Shown here in pieces: positions 1-5,259 of a DNA stretch of 5,363 nucleotides. The stretch is taken from contig JAFEEK010000230.1 in NCBI GenBank assembly GCA_018241165.1, forward strand, positions 1-5,363. Direction: 5' to 3'. The notes under the pieces were generated by a model. That model saw nothing but the letters and a program-made list of their open reading frames with translations. It made no database searches and was not told where the DNA came from. The first letter of the stretch is position 1; each line of letters begins with the position of its first letter. Position numbers and translations under genes: made by a program. This stretch comes from Pseudomonadota bacterium. GTDB taxonomy: Bacteria; Pseudomonadota; Gammaproteobacteria; Xanthomonadales; Rhodanobacteraceae.

Positions 1-29
1 ACGACGACCAGGAAGATTATCGTACCCAT
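1..29 (-). CDS. Possible 5' end of a divergent membrane-protein gene (partial)
   Basis: Reading leftward, an ATG at 29-27 opens a frame that stays open to the window edge and encodes MGTIIFLVV, the beginning of a hydrophobic segment. A GGAG (complement of 41-44) lies about 10 nt before this ATG and could be the ribosome binding site. An upstream in-frame ATG at 59-57 would add ten residues (MVTPNRSASV) and is preceded by GGGG. Only nine full codons are visible, so the family cannot be named. A small inner-membrane protein or the signal anchor of a larger one would both fit. The arrangement is divergent from the serine hydrolase gene. The call rests on a start codon, a plausible ribosome binding site and hydrophobicity only. 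Confidence 0.4.
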
Positions 30-75
30 AACACTTGCGCTCCGATTTGGCGTTACCATGACGCCCCGTGCGAAA

Positions 76-81
76 AGCATA
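76..81 (-). promoter_or_regulatory. Candidate extended -10 box for the divergent leftward gene
   Basis: On the minus strand the sequence reads TGCTATGCT. This is a TATGCT -10-like hexamer preceded by a TGn extension, as in extended -10 sigma-70 promoters. No convincing -35 box lies 16-18 nt upstream. Transcription would start near 69, giving a leader of about 40 nt to the ATG at 29. The match is weak and rests on one hexamer. Confidence 0.25.
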
Positions 82-114
82 GCACGGCCGAATCCGCCGC
101 CGTGCGGACGTTCC

Positions 115-123
115 GGAAGAGGG
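115..123 (+). promoter_or_regulatory. Ribosome binding site that decides the serine hydrolase start
   Basis: A purine-rich GGAAGAGGG lies 9 nt before the ATG at 133. The next residues form a clean signal peptide. The farther upstream in-frame ATG at 58 would put 25 polar, Pro/Arg-rich residues in front of it. The Shine-Dalgarno-like sequence therefore supports translation from 133. Confidence 0.6.
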
Positions 124-132
124 ATTCATCGA

Positions 133-1395
133 ATGTTTCACCTGCGTACGCCGGCAACGCTGGCGTTGCTCATGCTCGTCGCGCATGCGACGCAAGCCAC
201 TGCGCGCGATGTGCGCGAGAAGTGGGTTCACCGCAACGCCGATCAGGGCGTGCACGTTTCCGCGAATCCGCAAGCCGTCGCCCGGCAGTTCGGCGAATGG
301 ATGGATCAGGTCGATGCCTCCGGGCAGATTTCCGGCATGGCCGCCGCGATCGTCAAGGACGACAAGGTGCTACTGCAACGCGGCATCGGTTACGCGAACG
401 CGAGCACCGGCGCACGCATCACGGTGGACTCGCCGTTTCGCCTGGCTTCCCTGTCCAAGGCATTCGCCAGCGCGCTGGCCGCCATGCTCGTCGACGAGGG
501 CATGCTCGACTGGAACACGCGCGTGGCCGGCGTGCTGCCCACGTTCGAGCTGAAGAACATCGAGGCCAGCGACAAGCTCACCGTGCGCGACATCTTGAGC
601 CAGCGCGTCGGCCTGCCGCACAACACCTACGACCGCCTGCTCGAACAGGAAGAGCCCTACGAAGAACTGGTCGACAAGCTGCGCGACGTGCCGATGACCT
701 GCGACGTCGGCGACTGCTACGGTTACCAGAACATCACGTTCGCCCTGATCGGCGACATCGCCTACGCGGTCAGTGGCGATTTTTTCTACCATCAGGTCGA
801 GAAGCGGATTTTCCATCCGCTCGGGATGAACGACGCCACCTACGGCCGCGCCGCGTTGGAAGCCAGCAAGGATTGGGCGCAACCGCACGCGCGCCGCGGT
901 CACGGCTGGGCGCCGATTCCGATCAAGGAAGCGTATTACCACGTGCCTGCCGCGGCCGGCGTCAACGCCTCGATCCGCGACATGACGCAATGGCTGATCG
1001 CCCAGATGGGCGGACGCACGGATGTGCTGCCGCAGGAACTTCTCGACACGGTGCATACGCCGCTGGTCGAAACCCCGAGTGAGCGCCGCGCCACGCCATG
1101 GCGGCGCGCGCGCCTGGATGATGCCCAGTACGCGTTGGGTTGGCGCGTCTACGACTATGCCGGGCAAACCCTGATCTTCCACGCCGGCGCGGTACAAGGC
1201 TATCGTTCGATGATCGCGTTCTTCCCCAAATACCGCTTCGGCGCGGTAATGCTGTGGAACTGCGAATGCGCCCTTCCCAGCGGCCTGATGCCGATGCTGC
1301 TGGACCGCTACCTCGGCCTGCACGCCGTGGACTGGGCGGGACTGGAATCCTTGCGACCTTCGCGTCACACTGTAGCCAGCAGGGGTGCTCAGTAG
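133..1395 (+). CDS. Exported serine hydrolase, class C beta-lactamase/PBP fold
   Basis: This 420-residue protein belongs to the serine beta-lactamase-like superfamily (Pfam Beta-lactamase, MEROPS S12 type), whose members acylate a serine to hydrolyse beta-lactams, D-Ala-D-Ala peptides or small esters. All three family motifs are visible: S106-L-S-K109 in FRLASLSKAF, Y198-Q-N200 in YGYQN, and H350-A-G352 in place of KTG. Residues 1-24 form a signal peptide (MFHLR, a hydrophobic stretch, then ATA before RDV), so the mature enzyme of about 396 residues should be periplasmic or secreted. The start at 133 is chosen for its GGAAGAGGG site and signal peptide; an in-frame ATG at 58 adds an unlikely polar extension. 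Two close cysteine pairs (190/195, just before YxN, and 377/379) could form disulfides. The gene lies 18 bp before the GPP34 gene, suggesting one transcript. The substrate cannot be told from sequence; HxG enzymes of this kind are more often esterases or peptidases than true AmpC. Confidence 0.9.
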   Translation: MFHLRTPATLALLMLVAHATQATARDVREKWVHRNADQGVHVSANPQAVARQFGEWMDQVDASGQISGMAAAIVKDDKVLLQRGIGYANASTGARITVDSPFRLASLSKAFASALAAMLVDEGMLDWNTRVAGVLPTFELKNIEASDKLTVRDILSQRVGLPHNTYDRLLEQEEPYEELVDKLRDVPMTCDVGDCYGYQNITFALIGDIAYAVSGDFFYHQVEKRIFHPLGMNDATYGRAALEASKDWAQPHARRGHGWAPIPIKEAYYHVPAAAGVNASIRDMTQWLIAQMGGRTDVLPQELLDTVHTPLVETPSERRATPWRRARLDDAQYALGWRVYDYAGQTLIFHAGAVQGYRSMIAFFPKYRFGAVMLWNCECALPSGLMPMLLDRYLGLHAVDWAGLESLRPSRHTVASRGAQ

Positions 1396-1413
1396 TCGAC
1401 AGCGGGGATCAGG

Positions 1414-2034
1414 ATGTTGATCGCCGAACACTTCTTTCTTGTTGCCTGCGATCCGCGCACCGGAACGCTGTCGTGGCCGCGCCGCGAGCAGGATGCCGGT
1501 GTACTGGTTGCTGCCGCGATTCTGGTCGATCTGGCCGTGCGCGAACGCGTGCACCTTCACGATGGGCGCCTGCGGGCTGATTCGCAGATGCCGCTGAATC
1601 ATCCACTGCTCAGCGAGGCGATGGAACTGCTGGCCGGGAAGAATGCAACCGTCGCCGAAGCCATGGACCTGATCACGCGCAGCATGGCCCCGTTGCCGCC
1701 GAAGATCCTGGATGCGCTGTTCCGTCGCGACCTGGTGCACCGCATCGAGTTTCGCGACTGGCGCCTGCGCAAGTGCTTGCGTTATCCACTGCGCTCGGTG
1801 CAGGCCCGCAACGAAGCGCTGCAACTGCTCCAATCCGCCGCACACGCGGACGACTCCCACGGACTGGCACTGCTGCTGCTTGCCGACGCCAGCGGTATCT
1901 TGCCCAAGCACCTGAACGCACACGACCATGCGCCAGCCGTGAAACGATTGCTCGCGCTCAATCAGGTCGAAGCCTGGGCGCCGCAGTCGCGGCGCGTATT
2001 GGCGGAAGTCAGGCAGGCTCTGCTGCGCGATTGA
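1414..2034 (+). CDS. GPP34 (GOLPH3/Vps74)-family protein
   Basis: This 206-residue protein resembles the GPP34 family (Pfam PF05719), whose eukaryotic members GOLPH3 and Vps74 bind phosphatidylinositol-4-phosphate at the Golgi. Bacterial members have no established role. Recognisable parts are the N-terminal LIAEHFFLVACDPRTGTLSW, the helix AAAILVDLAVRERVHLHDGRL (about 33-53), HPLLSEAMELL (63-73) in place of the eukaryotic DVLLDEAL, and the C-terminal helices LALLLLADASGILP and VKRLLALNQVEAW (151-188). There is no signal peptide or membrane helix, so a cytosolic or peripheral membrane protein is expected. W21 aligns by eye with the GOLPH3 lipid-site tryptophan, but the arginine positions are mostly changed. 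GGGG at 1404-1407 precedes the ATG. It starts 18 bp after the serine hydrolase stop, so co-transcription is likely. Length is normal for a single-domain bacterial member. Family assignment is from recall of conserved blocks, without a profile search. Confidence 0.8.
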   Translation: MLIAEHFFLVACDPRTGTLSWPRREQDAGVLVAAAILVDLAVRERVHLHDGRLRADSQMPLNHPLLSEAMELLAGKNATVAEAMDLITRSMAPLPPKILDALFRRDLVHRIEFRDWRLRKCLRYPLRSVQARNEALQLLQSAAHADDSHGLALLLLADASGILPKHLNAHDHAPAVKRLLALNQVEAWAPQSRRVLAEVRQALLRD

Positions 2035-2040
2035 CCGGTC

Positions 2041-2075
2041 CGGTGCCGCGGCGTGGCACCGTATCGCCGCGGCAC
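2041..2075. terminator. Hairpin in the convergent gap, possible bidirectional terminator
   Basis: An 11-bp perfect inverted repeat (GTGCCGCGGCG at 2043-2053, CGCCGCGGCAC at 2065-2075) with an 11-nt loop fills the 48-bp gap between the converging GPP34 and TonB-domain genes. A second 7-bp stem (CGGTGCC at 2041-2047, GGCACCG at 2055-2061) shares the left arm and cannot form at the same time. Rightward it is followed by a modestly T-rich TTCATTTGTT; leftward there is no T tract. Position and stem strength support a terminator role, mainly for the rightward pair. Confidence 0.55.
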
Positions 2076-2082
2076 GCAGCGT

Positions 2083-3075
2083 TCATTTGTTGAGTTTGAA
2101 TTCGATCCGGCGCGTGGCCTGTTCTTCGGCTGGCCTGCCATCGACCATGCGCGGCTTGAACGTCCAGCGCCGCACGGCTTCCAACGCGGCCTGGTTGAAG
2201 ACGCGATTCGGCTGGGCATTGGCGACCTTGGCATTGGTTACCGTGCCATCTGCGGTAATCGTGAACTCCACTTCCACCCAACCTTCGCGGCCGGAACGGA
2301 ATGCATCGGTCGGGTACGTCGGCGGCACCGCCTTGAGCAATTGCGCGGGACTCGTCACGGGCGCCGGCGCGGGTGCGGCAGCAACCGGCGCGGGTGCGGG
2401 AGCGACTGCGACGGGCTTTTCGACCGGTGCGGGCGTGGGCTTCTCGGCTGGCGGCGGTGCAGCGGCCGCAGTCGGGGTAGCGGCGGCTTGCGCCGCCTTT
2501 TGATCGGCTGCGGCCTTGGCGGCGGCCGCAGTTGCCGCAGCCGCGGCGACCTGCTGGTCGTGATCGGCCTGTTTTTTCTTCGCATCCAGCTTGCCGCGCA
2601 GGATGGTCAGCGTGTAGTTGCTCGGATCGAACTTGGCCAATTCATCGATGACGCGTGATGCCTCGTCCAGATTGCCGCCATTGATTTCCTGCTCGACCGC
2701 GCCAGTCGCGAACGGGAACATTTCGCGCAATGCCGATTCGGCAATGTGGTTTTTCGGATCCTTGGCGAGAACTTGCAAGTAGTACTCCACCGCGTTGTTG
2801 CCTTGCGGCGCGACATAACGTTTCTCGCCGAACGCGGCATTGGCCGCCTTGAGCAACTGGTCCTCGGTCATTTCCGGGGCGGGCGCAGGAGTTGCTGCGG
2901 CTCCCGCTGCGGCCGGCGTTGCCGCCGCAGTGGCGGGTGCTGCCGGCTTCGCCGGAGCGGCCGGCGGCGGCGCGCTGCCTCCGCAAGCGGCGAGGATCAG
3001 GCCCGGGATGGCAAGCGCCAGAAACCGGACCACGCCGGAAGTTGCAGGAAACGTGTTGGGGTTTTTGTCGGCCAT
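2083..3075 (-). CDS. TonB C-terminal-domain protein with lipobox-like N-terminus and helical-repeat middle
   Basis: The 330-residue product has five parts. Residues 15-30 are hydrophobic and end in LAAC with C31, a good lipoprotein signal. Residues 32-67 are Ala/Pro-rich. Residues 70-168 form a charged helical region resembling TPR-like repeats (NAVEYYLQVLAKDPKN, LDEASRVIDELAKFDPSN). Residues 169-243 are an Ala-rich coiled stretch followed by a Pro/Ala/Lys linker of PAPAPV type. Residues 246-330 are a TonB C-terminal domain, with YP at 254, GWVEVEFTITADGTV, the helix FNQAALEAVRRW and TFKP. TonB domains contact TonB boxes of outer-membrane receptors; classical TonB is anchored in the inner membrane and driven by ExbB/ExbD. 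Here no transmembrane histidine is visible, and cleavage at C31 would give a lipid anchor. The ATG at 3075 is preferred because the frame upstream of it (to 3201) lacks sensible signal structure; its ribosome binding site is weak (AGCGGA). It lies 183 bp downstream of the GH44 gene on the same strand. I associate this architecture with Xanthomonadales 'energy transducer TonB' proteins. Confidence 0.82.
   Translation of the reverse strand: MADKNPNTFPATSGVVRFLALAIPGLILAACGGSAPPPAAPAKPAAPATAAATPAAAGAAATPAPAPEMTEDQLLKAANAAFGEKRYVAPQGNNAVEYYLQVLAKDPKNHIAESALREMFPFATGAVEQEINGGNLDEASRVIDELAKFDPSNYTLTILRGKLDAKKKQADHDQQVAAAAATAAAAKAAADQKAAQAAATPTAAAAPPPAEKPTPAPVEKPVAVAPAPAPVAAAPAPAPVTSPAQLLKAVPPTYPTDAFRSGREGWVEVEFTITADGTVTNAKVANAQPNRVFNQAALEAVRRWTFKPRMVDGRPAEEQATRRIEFKLNK
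2364..2399 (-). repeat. Direct repeat encoding the PAPAPV linker
   Basis: A 15-bp sequence, CCGGCGCGGGTGCGG on the plus strand, occurs at 2364-2378 and again at 2385-2399, a period of 21 bp or seven codons. It encodes the repeated Ala-Pro linker (PAPAPV, about residues 226-240) of the TonB-domain protein. Such repeats can vary in copy number by slippage while keeping the frame. Confidence 0.75.
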
Positions 3076-3095
3076 GATCGCAACGTCCGCTGAAA

Positions 3096-3125
3096 GATAA
3101 AGGAACCGCGCCCTTTCGCCTGCAA
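3096..3125 (-). promoter_or_regulatory. Weak candidate promoter for the TonB-domain gene
   Basis: On the minus strand TTGCAG (3125-3120) is followed after 18 nt by TTTATC (3101-3096), within an A/T-richer patch that stands out from the surroundings. Transcription would start about 15 nt before the ATG at 3075. Both hexamers match the sigma-70 consensus poorly. It is listed because the 183-bp gap from the GH44 gene leaves room for a separate promoter. Confidence 0.2.
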
Positions 3126-3201
3126 CTTTCTGGCCAACCGCGTCATCGGGCACCTCGGCCCCTGACACGGCCATAGCGCGGCAGGCGCAAAGGTAACGCA
3201 C

Positions 3202-3217
3202 TGCGACGGCCGTCGCA
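3202..3217. promoter_or_regulatory. 16-bp perfect palindrome between the GH44 and TonB-domain genes
   Basis: TGCGACGGCCGTCGCA is a perfect palindrome with no spacer. It lies about 127-142 bp before the TonB-domain start and about 40 bp after the GH44 stop. No T tract follows on either strand, so it is not a standard terminator. An operator for a dimeric regulator is possible, but no family can be assigned. In G+C-rich DNA a 16-bp palindrome is uncommon though not exceptional. Confidence 0.35.
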
Positions 3218-3225
3218 AATACTCG

Positions 3226-3254
3226 TCGGGCCCAGTCCCCCTCGGTTGGCCCGA
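3226..3254 (-). terminator. Candidate hairpin terminator just after the GH44 gene
   Basis: On the transcribed strand TCGGGCC (3232-3226 and 3254-3248 as complementary arms) forms a 7-bp stem with a 15-nt loop, starting 4 nt after the GH44 stop codon. The sequence after it (CGAGTATTTG) is only mildly T-rich. Position fits a terminator, but the lack of a real U tract means it may instead be a leaky or Rho-assisted 3' end. Confidence 0.4.
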
Positions 3255-3258
3255 TGCG

Positions 3259-4938
3259 CTACTGGAAACCGTCTTTGAAAATTTCGTCATTGTCCGGCAC
3301 CACGAGCAAACTGGCCGATAGCGCCGGCAGCGCGGCCAAGGCCAGCGACGTGCCGTTCACGTTGCCGCTGCCGGTTTGCGCAAGCGCGGTCGCGCCGGTG
3401 AAACCGTAAAGCTTCCACGCCGCCACGTGAGCCGCATTGAACGTCACTGACACATCATGGGCGACGCCGTCCTTGTTGGTCAGCAACACAAGCGTGCGGG
3501 CATTGCCGTGGAAGGCGTAGGCGCCGATCTGGTCGACATTGGCGCTGGTCGCACCGACACTGTCGCCCTGCACTTTCGATCCCGCTCCGTCATAGTTCAG
3601 GAAGATCGAAAAGCCCTTCTCGGCGTTCGTGCCGGCAGCCGGTGCAATCCAGCGCGTGGCCATGTCCACGCCCTCCCGCGCGAAGATCGCCAGCGCCTCG
3701 GCCTGCGCGACAGCACCGTCGCCGCTCTGATCGGTACTGTCCCAGGAATATTCGGTGATCGCGAGTTTGGTGGCAGGGCAATACTGGCCGATCCAGGCGC
3801 GCACGCGCGGAATGAGATCGGGGATGGAGTAGTGGTTCGCGTCGGCATTGCCCAAATCGGCGATCCACGCTTGCGACACCCAGGTCGGGTCGTAGAGTTC
3901 CTTTAGCGAGTTCAGGCGGCGCGCGACCGTCGCCGCGTCTTCGCTGCCGCCGTAGATGGAGCCGGCCGCGCCGTTCGGGTCCTGCGGATACCAGTGCAGA
4001 TCCAGATAGTCGACGAGGCGGATGCCATGCTGGGCCTGATACGCGCACACCTGTTGCAGGTACCACGCGACGAACGGCAGCTTGCCGTGATTCTGGCGAT
4101 CGCTGCCATCCACGCAATTGTCCGCGGCCGAGCCGAACAGATCGCAGTAGCCCCACGTCACCGGTCCGGTCACCAGCGCACCGGGCTCTTGCTGCTTGAT
4201 TGCGCCCGCGTAGGCGACGGTCTTGCTCCAGATTTCGTCGTACGTCGCCGGCGCAGGATGCACGTCGCGATGGGTGGAATTCCACAGCATCACTTCGTTG
4301 TCCAGCGTGTAAAGCTTCACGCCGCCGTTCGCCGCAGTGCCGAACGCGGATTGCAGATGCGCGATCCAGCCTTGTTCGAACGACGGCGGCGCGACCACCG
4401 ACGTATCCGCCGGATCGTTGCCGGTAATTGCCGTGCCGTTGGCGTGATGGCCGTTGCCGGCGTTGGTGTCCCACGGATCGACCGACTGTTGTGCGCCGTA
4501 CTTCGCCACCGAAAAGCCGACCGTGTAGGGATGCTGCTTCGCACTGTCCGGGCGCGGAGTCCAGCCGATGGTCGGAATCGTCAGCAGCGGCTGCGCGCCC
4601 GCGCCAAGCGCGCCGTGCACGAACGTATCGGCGGAATTGCCGGCAGGCGGCGTGCCGGCGCAGGTCGGTGCCGTGCAATCCGGGATGTTTTCGAAATAAT
4701 AGTCGTTCGCCGTGTTGTGAAAATCCGTCTGCCAGTTGTAGCGCGTGGTCGAATTTCCACCCCAGCGATCCACGGTGTAGCCCATCTGCGCGTTGCGCGA
4801 CGCATCACCGTAGGCGACGCCGAAAATCAGCGGGCTGAACGGATGCACGTTCGCGGTCAGATCGACCGTGACGTTCACCGCCGCTGCCGCGACGGCCACC
4901 GACCAAAGCCAAAGTCCGAATCCGAGCACGTTGCGCAT
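3259..4938 (-). CDS. Secreted glycoside hydrolase family 44 endoglucanase/xyloglucanase
   Basis: The 559-residue product matches family GH44, retaining enzymes that cut beta-1,4 linkages in soluble cellulose derivatives and xyloglucan. Visible hallmarks are DRWGGNSTTRYNWQ (about 57-70), TLDNEVMLWNSTHRDVHP with the acid/base E215, YLDLHWYPQD (about 311-320), and LAITEYSWDS with the nucleophile E396. The 181-residue spacing of the glutamates is close to that in known GH44 enzymes. Residues 1-20 are a signal peptide ending in AAAA before VNVTVDL. Residues after about 455 form the expected beta-sandwich. No carbohydrate-binding module or dockerin is present. The protein ends in DNDEIFKDGFQ, a tail outside the catalytic fold. 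Six cysteines in the mature protein could give disulfides. The ATG at 4938 is chosen over a TTG at 4959 because GGAGGG stands 8-13 bases upstream and would lie inside the longer frame. The TonB-domain gene follows 183 bp downstream. Substrate choice between cellulose, xyloglucan and mixed-linkage glucan is open. Confidence 0.93.
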   Translation of the reverse strand: MRNVLGFGLWLWSVAVAAAAVNVTVDLTANVHPFSPLIFGVAYGDASRNAQMGYTVDRWGGNSTTRYNWQTDFHNTANDYYFENIPDCTAPTCAGTPPAGNSADTFVHGALGAGAQPLLTIPTIGWTPRPDSAKQHPYTVGFSVAKYGAQQSVDPWDTNAGNGHHANGTAITGNDPADTSVVAPPSFEQGWIAHLQSAFGTAANGGVKLYTLDNEVMLWNSTHRDVHPAPATYDEIWSKTVAYAGAIKQQEPGALVTGPVTWGYCDLFGSAADNCVDGSDRQNHGKLPFVAWYLQQVCAYQAQHGIRLVDYLDLHWYPQDPNGAAGSIYGGSEDAATVARRLNSLKELYDPTWVSQAWIADLGNADANHYSIPDLIPRVRAWIGQYCPATKLAITEYSWDSTDQSGDGAVAQAEALAIFAREGVDMATRWIAPAAGTNAEKGFSIFLNYDGAGSKVQGDSVGATSANVDQIGAYAFHGNARTLVLLTNKDGVAHDVSVTFNAAHVAAWKLYGFTGATALAQTGSGNVNGTSLALAALPALSASLLVVPDNDEIFKDGFQ

Positions 4939-4945
4939 CGCAGGT

Positions 4946-4951
4946 CCCTCC
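4946..4951 (-). promoter_or_regulatory. Strong ribosome binding site of the GH44 gene
   Basis: GGAGGG on the minus strand ends 7 nt before the ATG at 4938. It is the clearest Shine-Dalgarno sequence in the window. It rules against the upstream TTG at 4959, whose coding frame would run through it. Confidence 0.8.
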
Positions 4952-4962
4952 GTTGCCAACGC

Positions 4963-4968
4963 ATTCTA
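4963..4968 (-). promoter_or_regulatory. Candidate -10 box for the GH44 gene
   Basis: TAGAAT on the minus strand differs from TATAAT at one base. It would place the transcription start near 4956, only about 18 nt before the start codon and just ahead of the ribosome binding site. No good -35 box is seen at 16-18 nt, so it may need an activator. Confidence 0.35.
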
Positions 4969-5058
4969 CGCAAGGGGCAGGCACGAACATCCGACTGCGT
5001 CACGCTGCCACGACAGCACGCAAGGGTCTTCGGAAAGGGAGGGGATGCGGAGGTAAGG

Positions 5059-5092
5059 ACTCTCCCTGCGCTGGGCAAGTCACAGGGAGAGT
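5059..5092. repeat. 10-bp inverted repeat upstream of the GH44 gene
   Basis: ACTCTCCCTG (5059-5068) and CAGGGAGAGT (5083-5092) are perfectly complementary around a 14-nt loop. The repeat is about 120 bp before the GH44 start and 170 bp after the histone-like gene. Neither side is followed by a T tract. It could be a transcription end, an operator, or a copy of a dispersed intergenic palindrome of the CTCTCCC/GGGAGAG type, which I recall as common in Xanthomonadales. The arms are certain; the role is not. Confidence 0.5.
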
Positions 5093-5259
5093 GAACCGTA
5101 CTGCTGAAAGTTATTGCTTTGGCATTTCCTGTTGTGGCGCCGGGCTTGCGCCCGATGTCACGACACTTCCGGATGCTGGTTCCTCATCCGGTCGGCCCAG
5201 GCTGTTCCATCAGCCGTGCAAGGAGCCTGGTATTGCAAGTGGTTACAAGGTGCGAAGTC
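5093..5259. other. Intergenic stretch with three further stem-loops, no gene seen
   Basis: This is the distal part of the 321-bp gap between the GH44 and histone-like genes. No open frame with a credible start was found. Three perfect stems follow one another: CGGGC/GCCCG at 5141-5154 with a TTGC tetraloop, CCGGATG/CATCCGG at 5169-5191 with a 9-nt loop, and CCAGGCT/AGCCTGG at 5197-5230 with a 20-nt loop. Together they could be the structured 3' untranslated region of the leftward histone-like gene or a small RNA. None has a U tract. No tRNA or known riboswitch pattern was recognised. Confidence 0.4.

Noticed and set aside
58..132. Upstream ATG at 58 as the start of the serine hydrolase
   Set aside because: The extra 25 residues are polar and Pro/Arg-rich and would mask the signal peptide. 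The ribosome binding site at 115-123 fits the ATG at 133.
370..1929. 519-codon open frame on the minus strand across the serine hydrolase and GPP34 genes
   Set aside because: It is antisense to two well-supported genes and spans their junction. Its residues (many Gln, His, Arg, Val) show no domain, and it is explained by the scarcity of stops opposite G+C-rich codons.
2462..2530. Two GCGGCCGC octamers in the TonB-domain gene as possible regulatory palindromes
   Set aside because: Both fall in alanine-rich coding sequence, where GCG/GCC codons give this octamer by composition.
3076..3201. Upstream extension of the TonB-domain frame to 3201
   Set aside because: The added 42 residues do not resemble a signal or domain, and they would bury the lipobox signal about 60 residues into the protein.
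4939..4959. TTG at 4959 as the start of the GH44 gene
   Set aside because: It would place the strong GGAGGG site inside the coding region and add seven residues before a complete signal peptide.
5073..5088. TGTGA half-site on the minus strand as a CRP/Clp site upstream of the GH44 gene
   Set aside because: The partner half-site TCACA is absent at the required 6-nt spacing; the TGTGA arises from the dyad arm.
3590..5094. Long frames overlapping the GH44 gene: 362 codons on the minus strand (3590-4678) and 366 codons on the plus strand (3994-5094)
   Set aside because: They are Arg-rich shadow translations of the GH44 coding sequence, without motifs or ribosome binding sites. The GH44 frame carries both catalytic glutamates.
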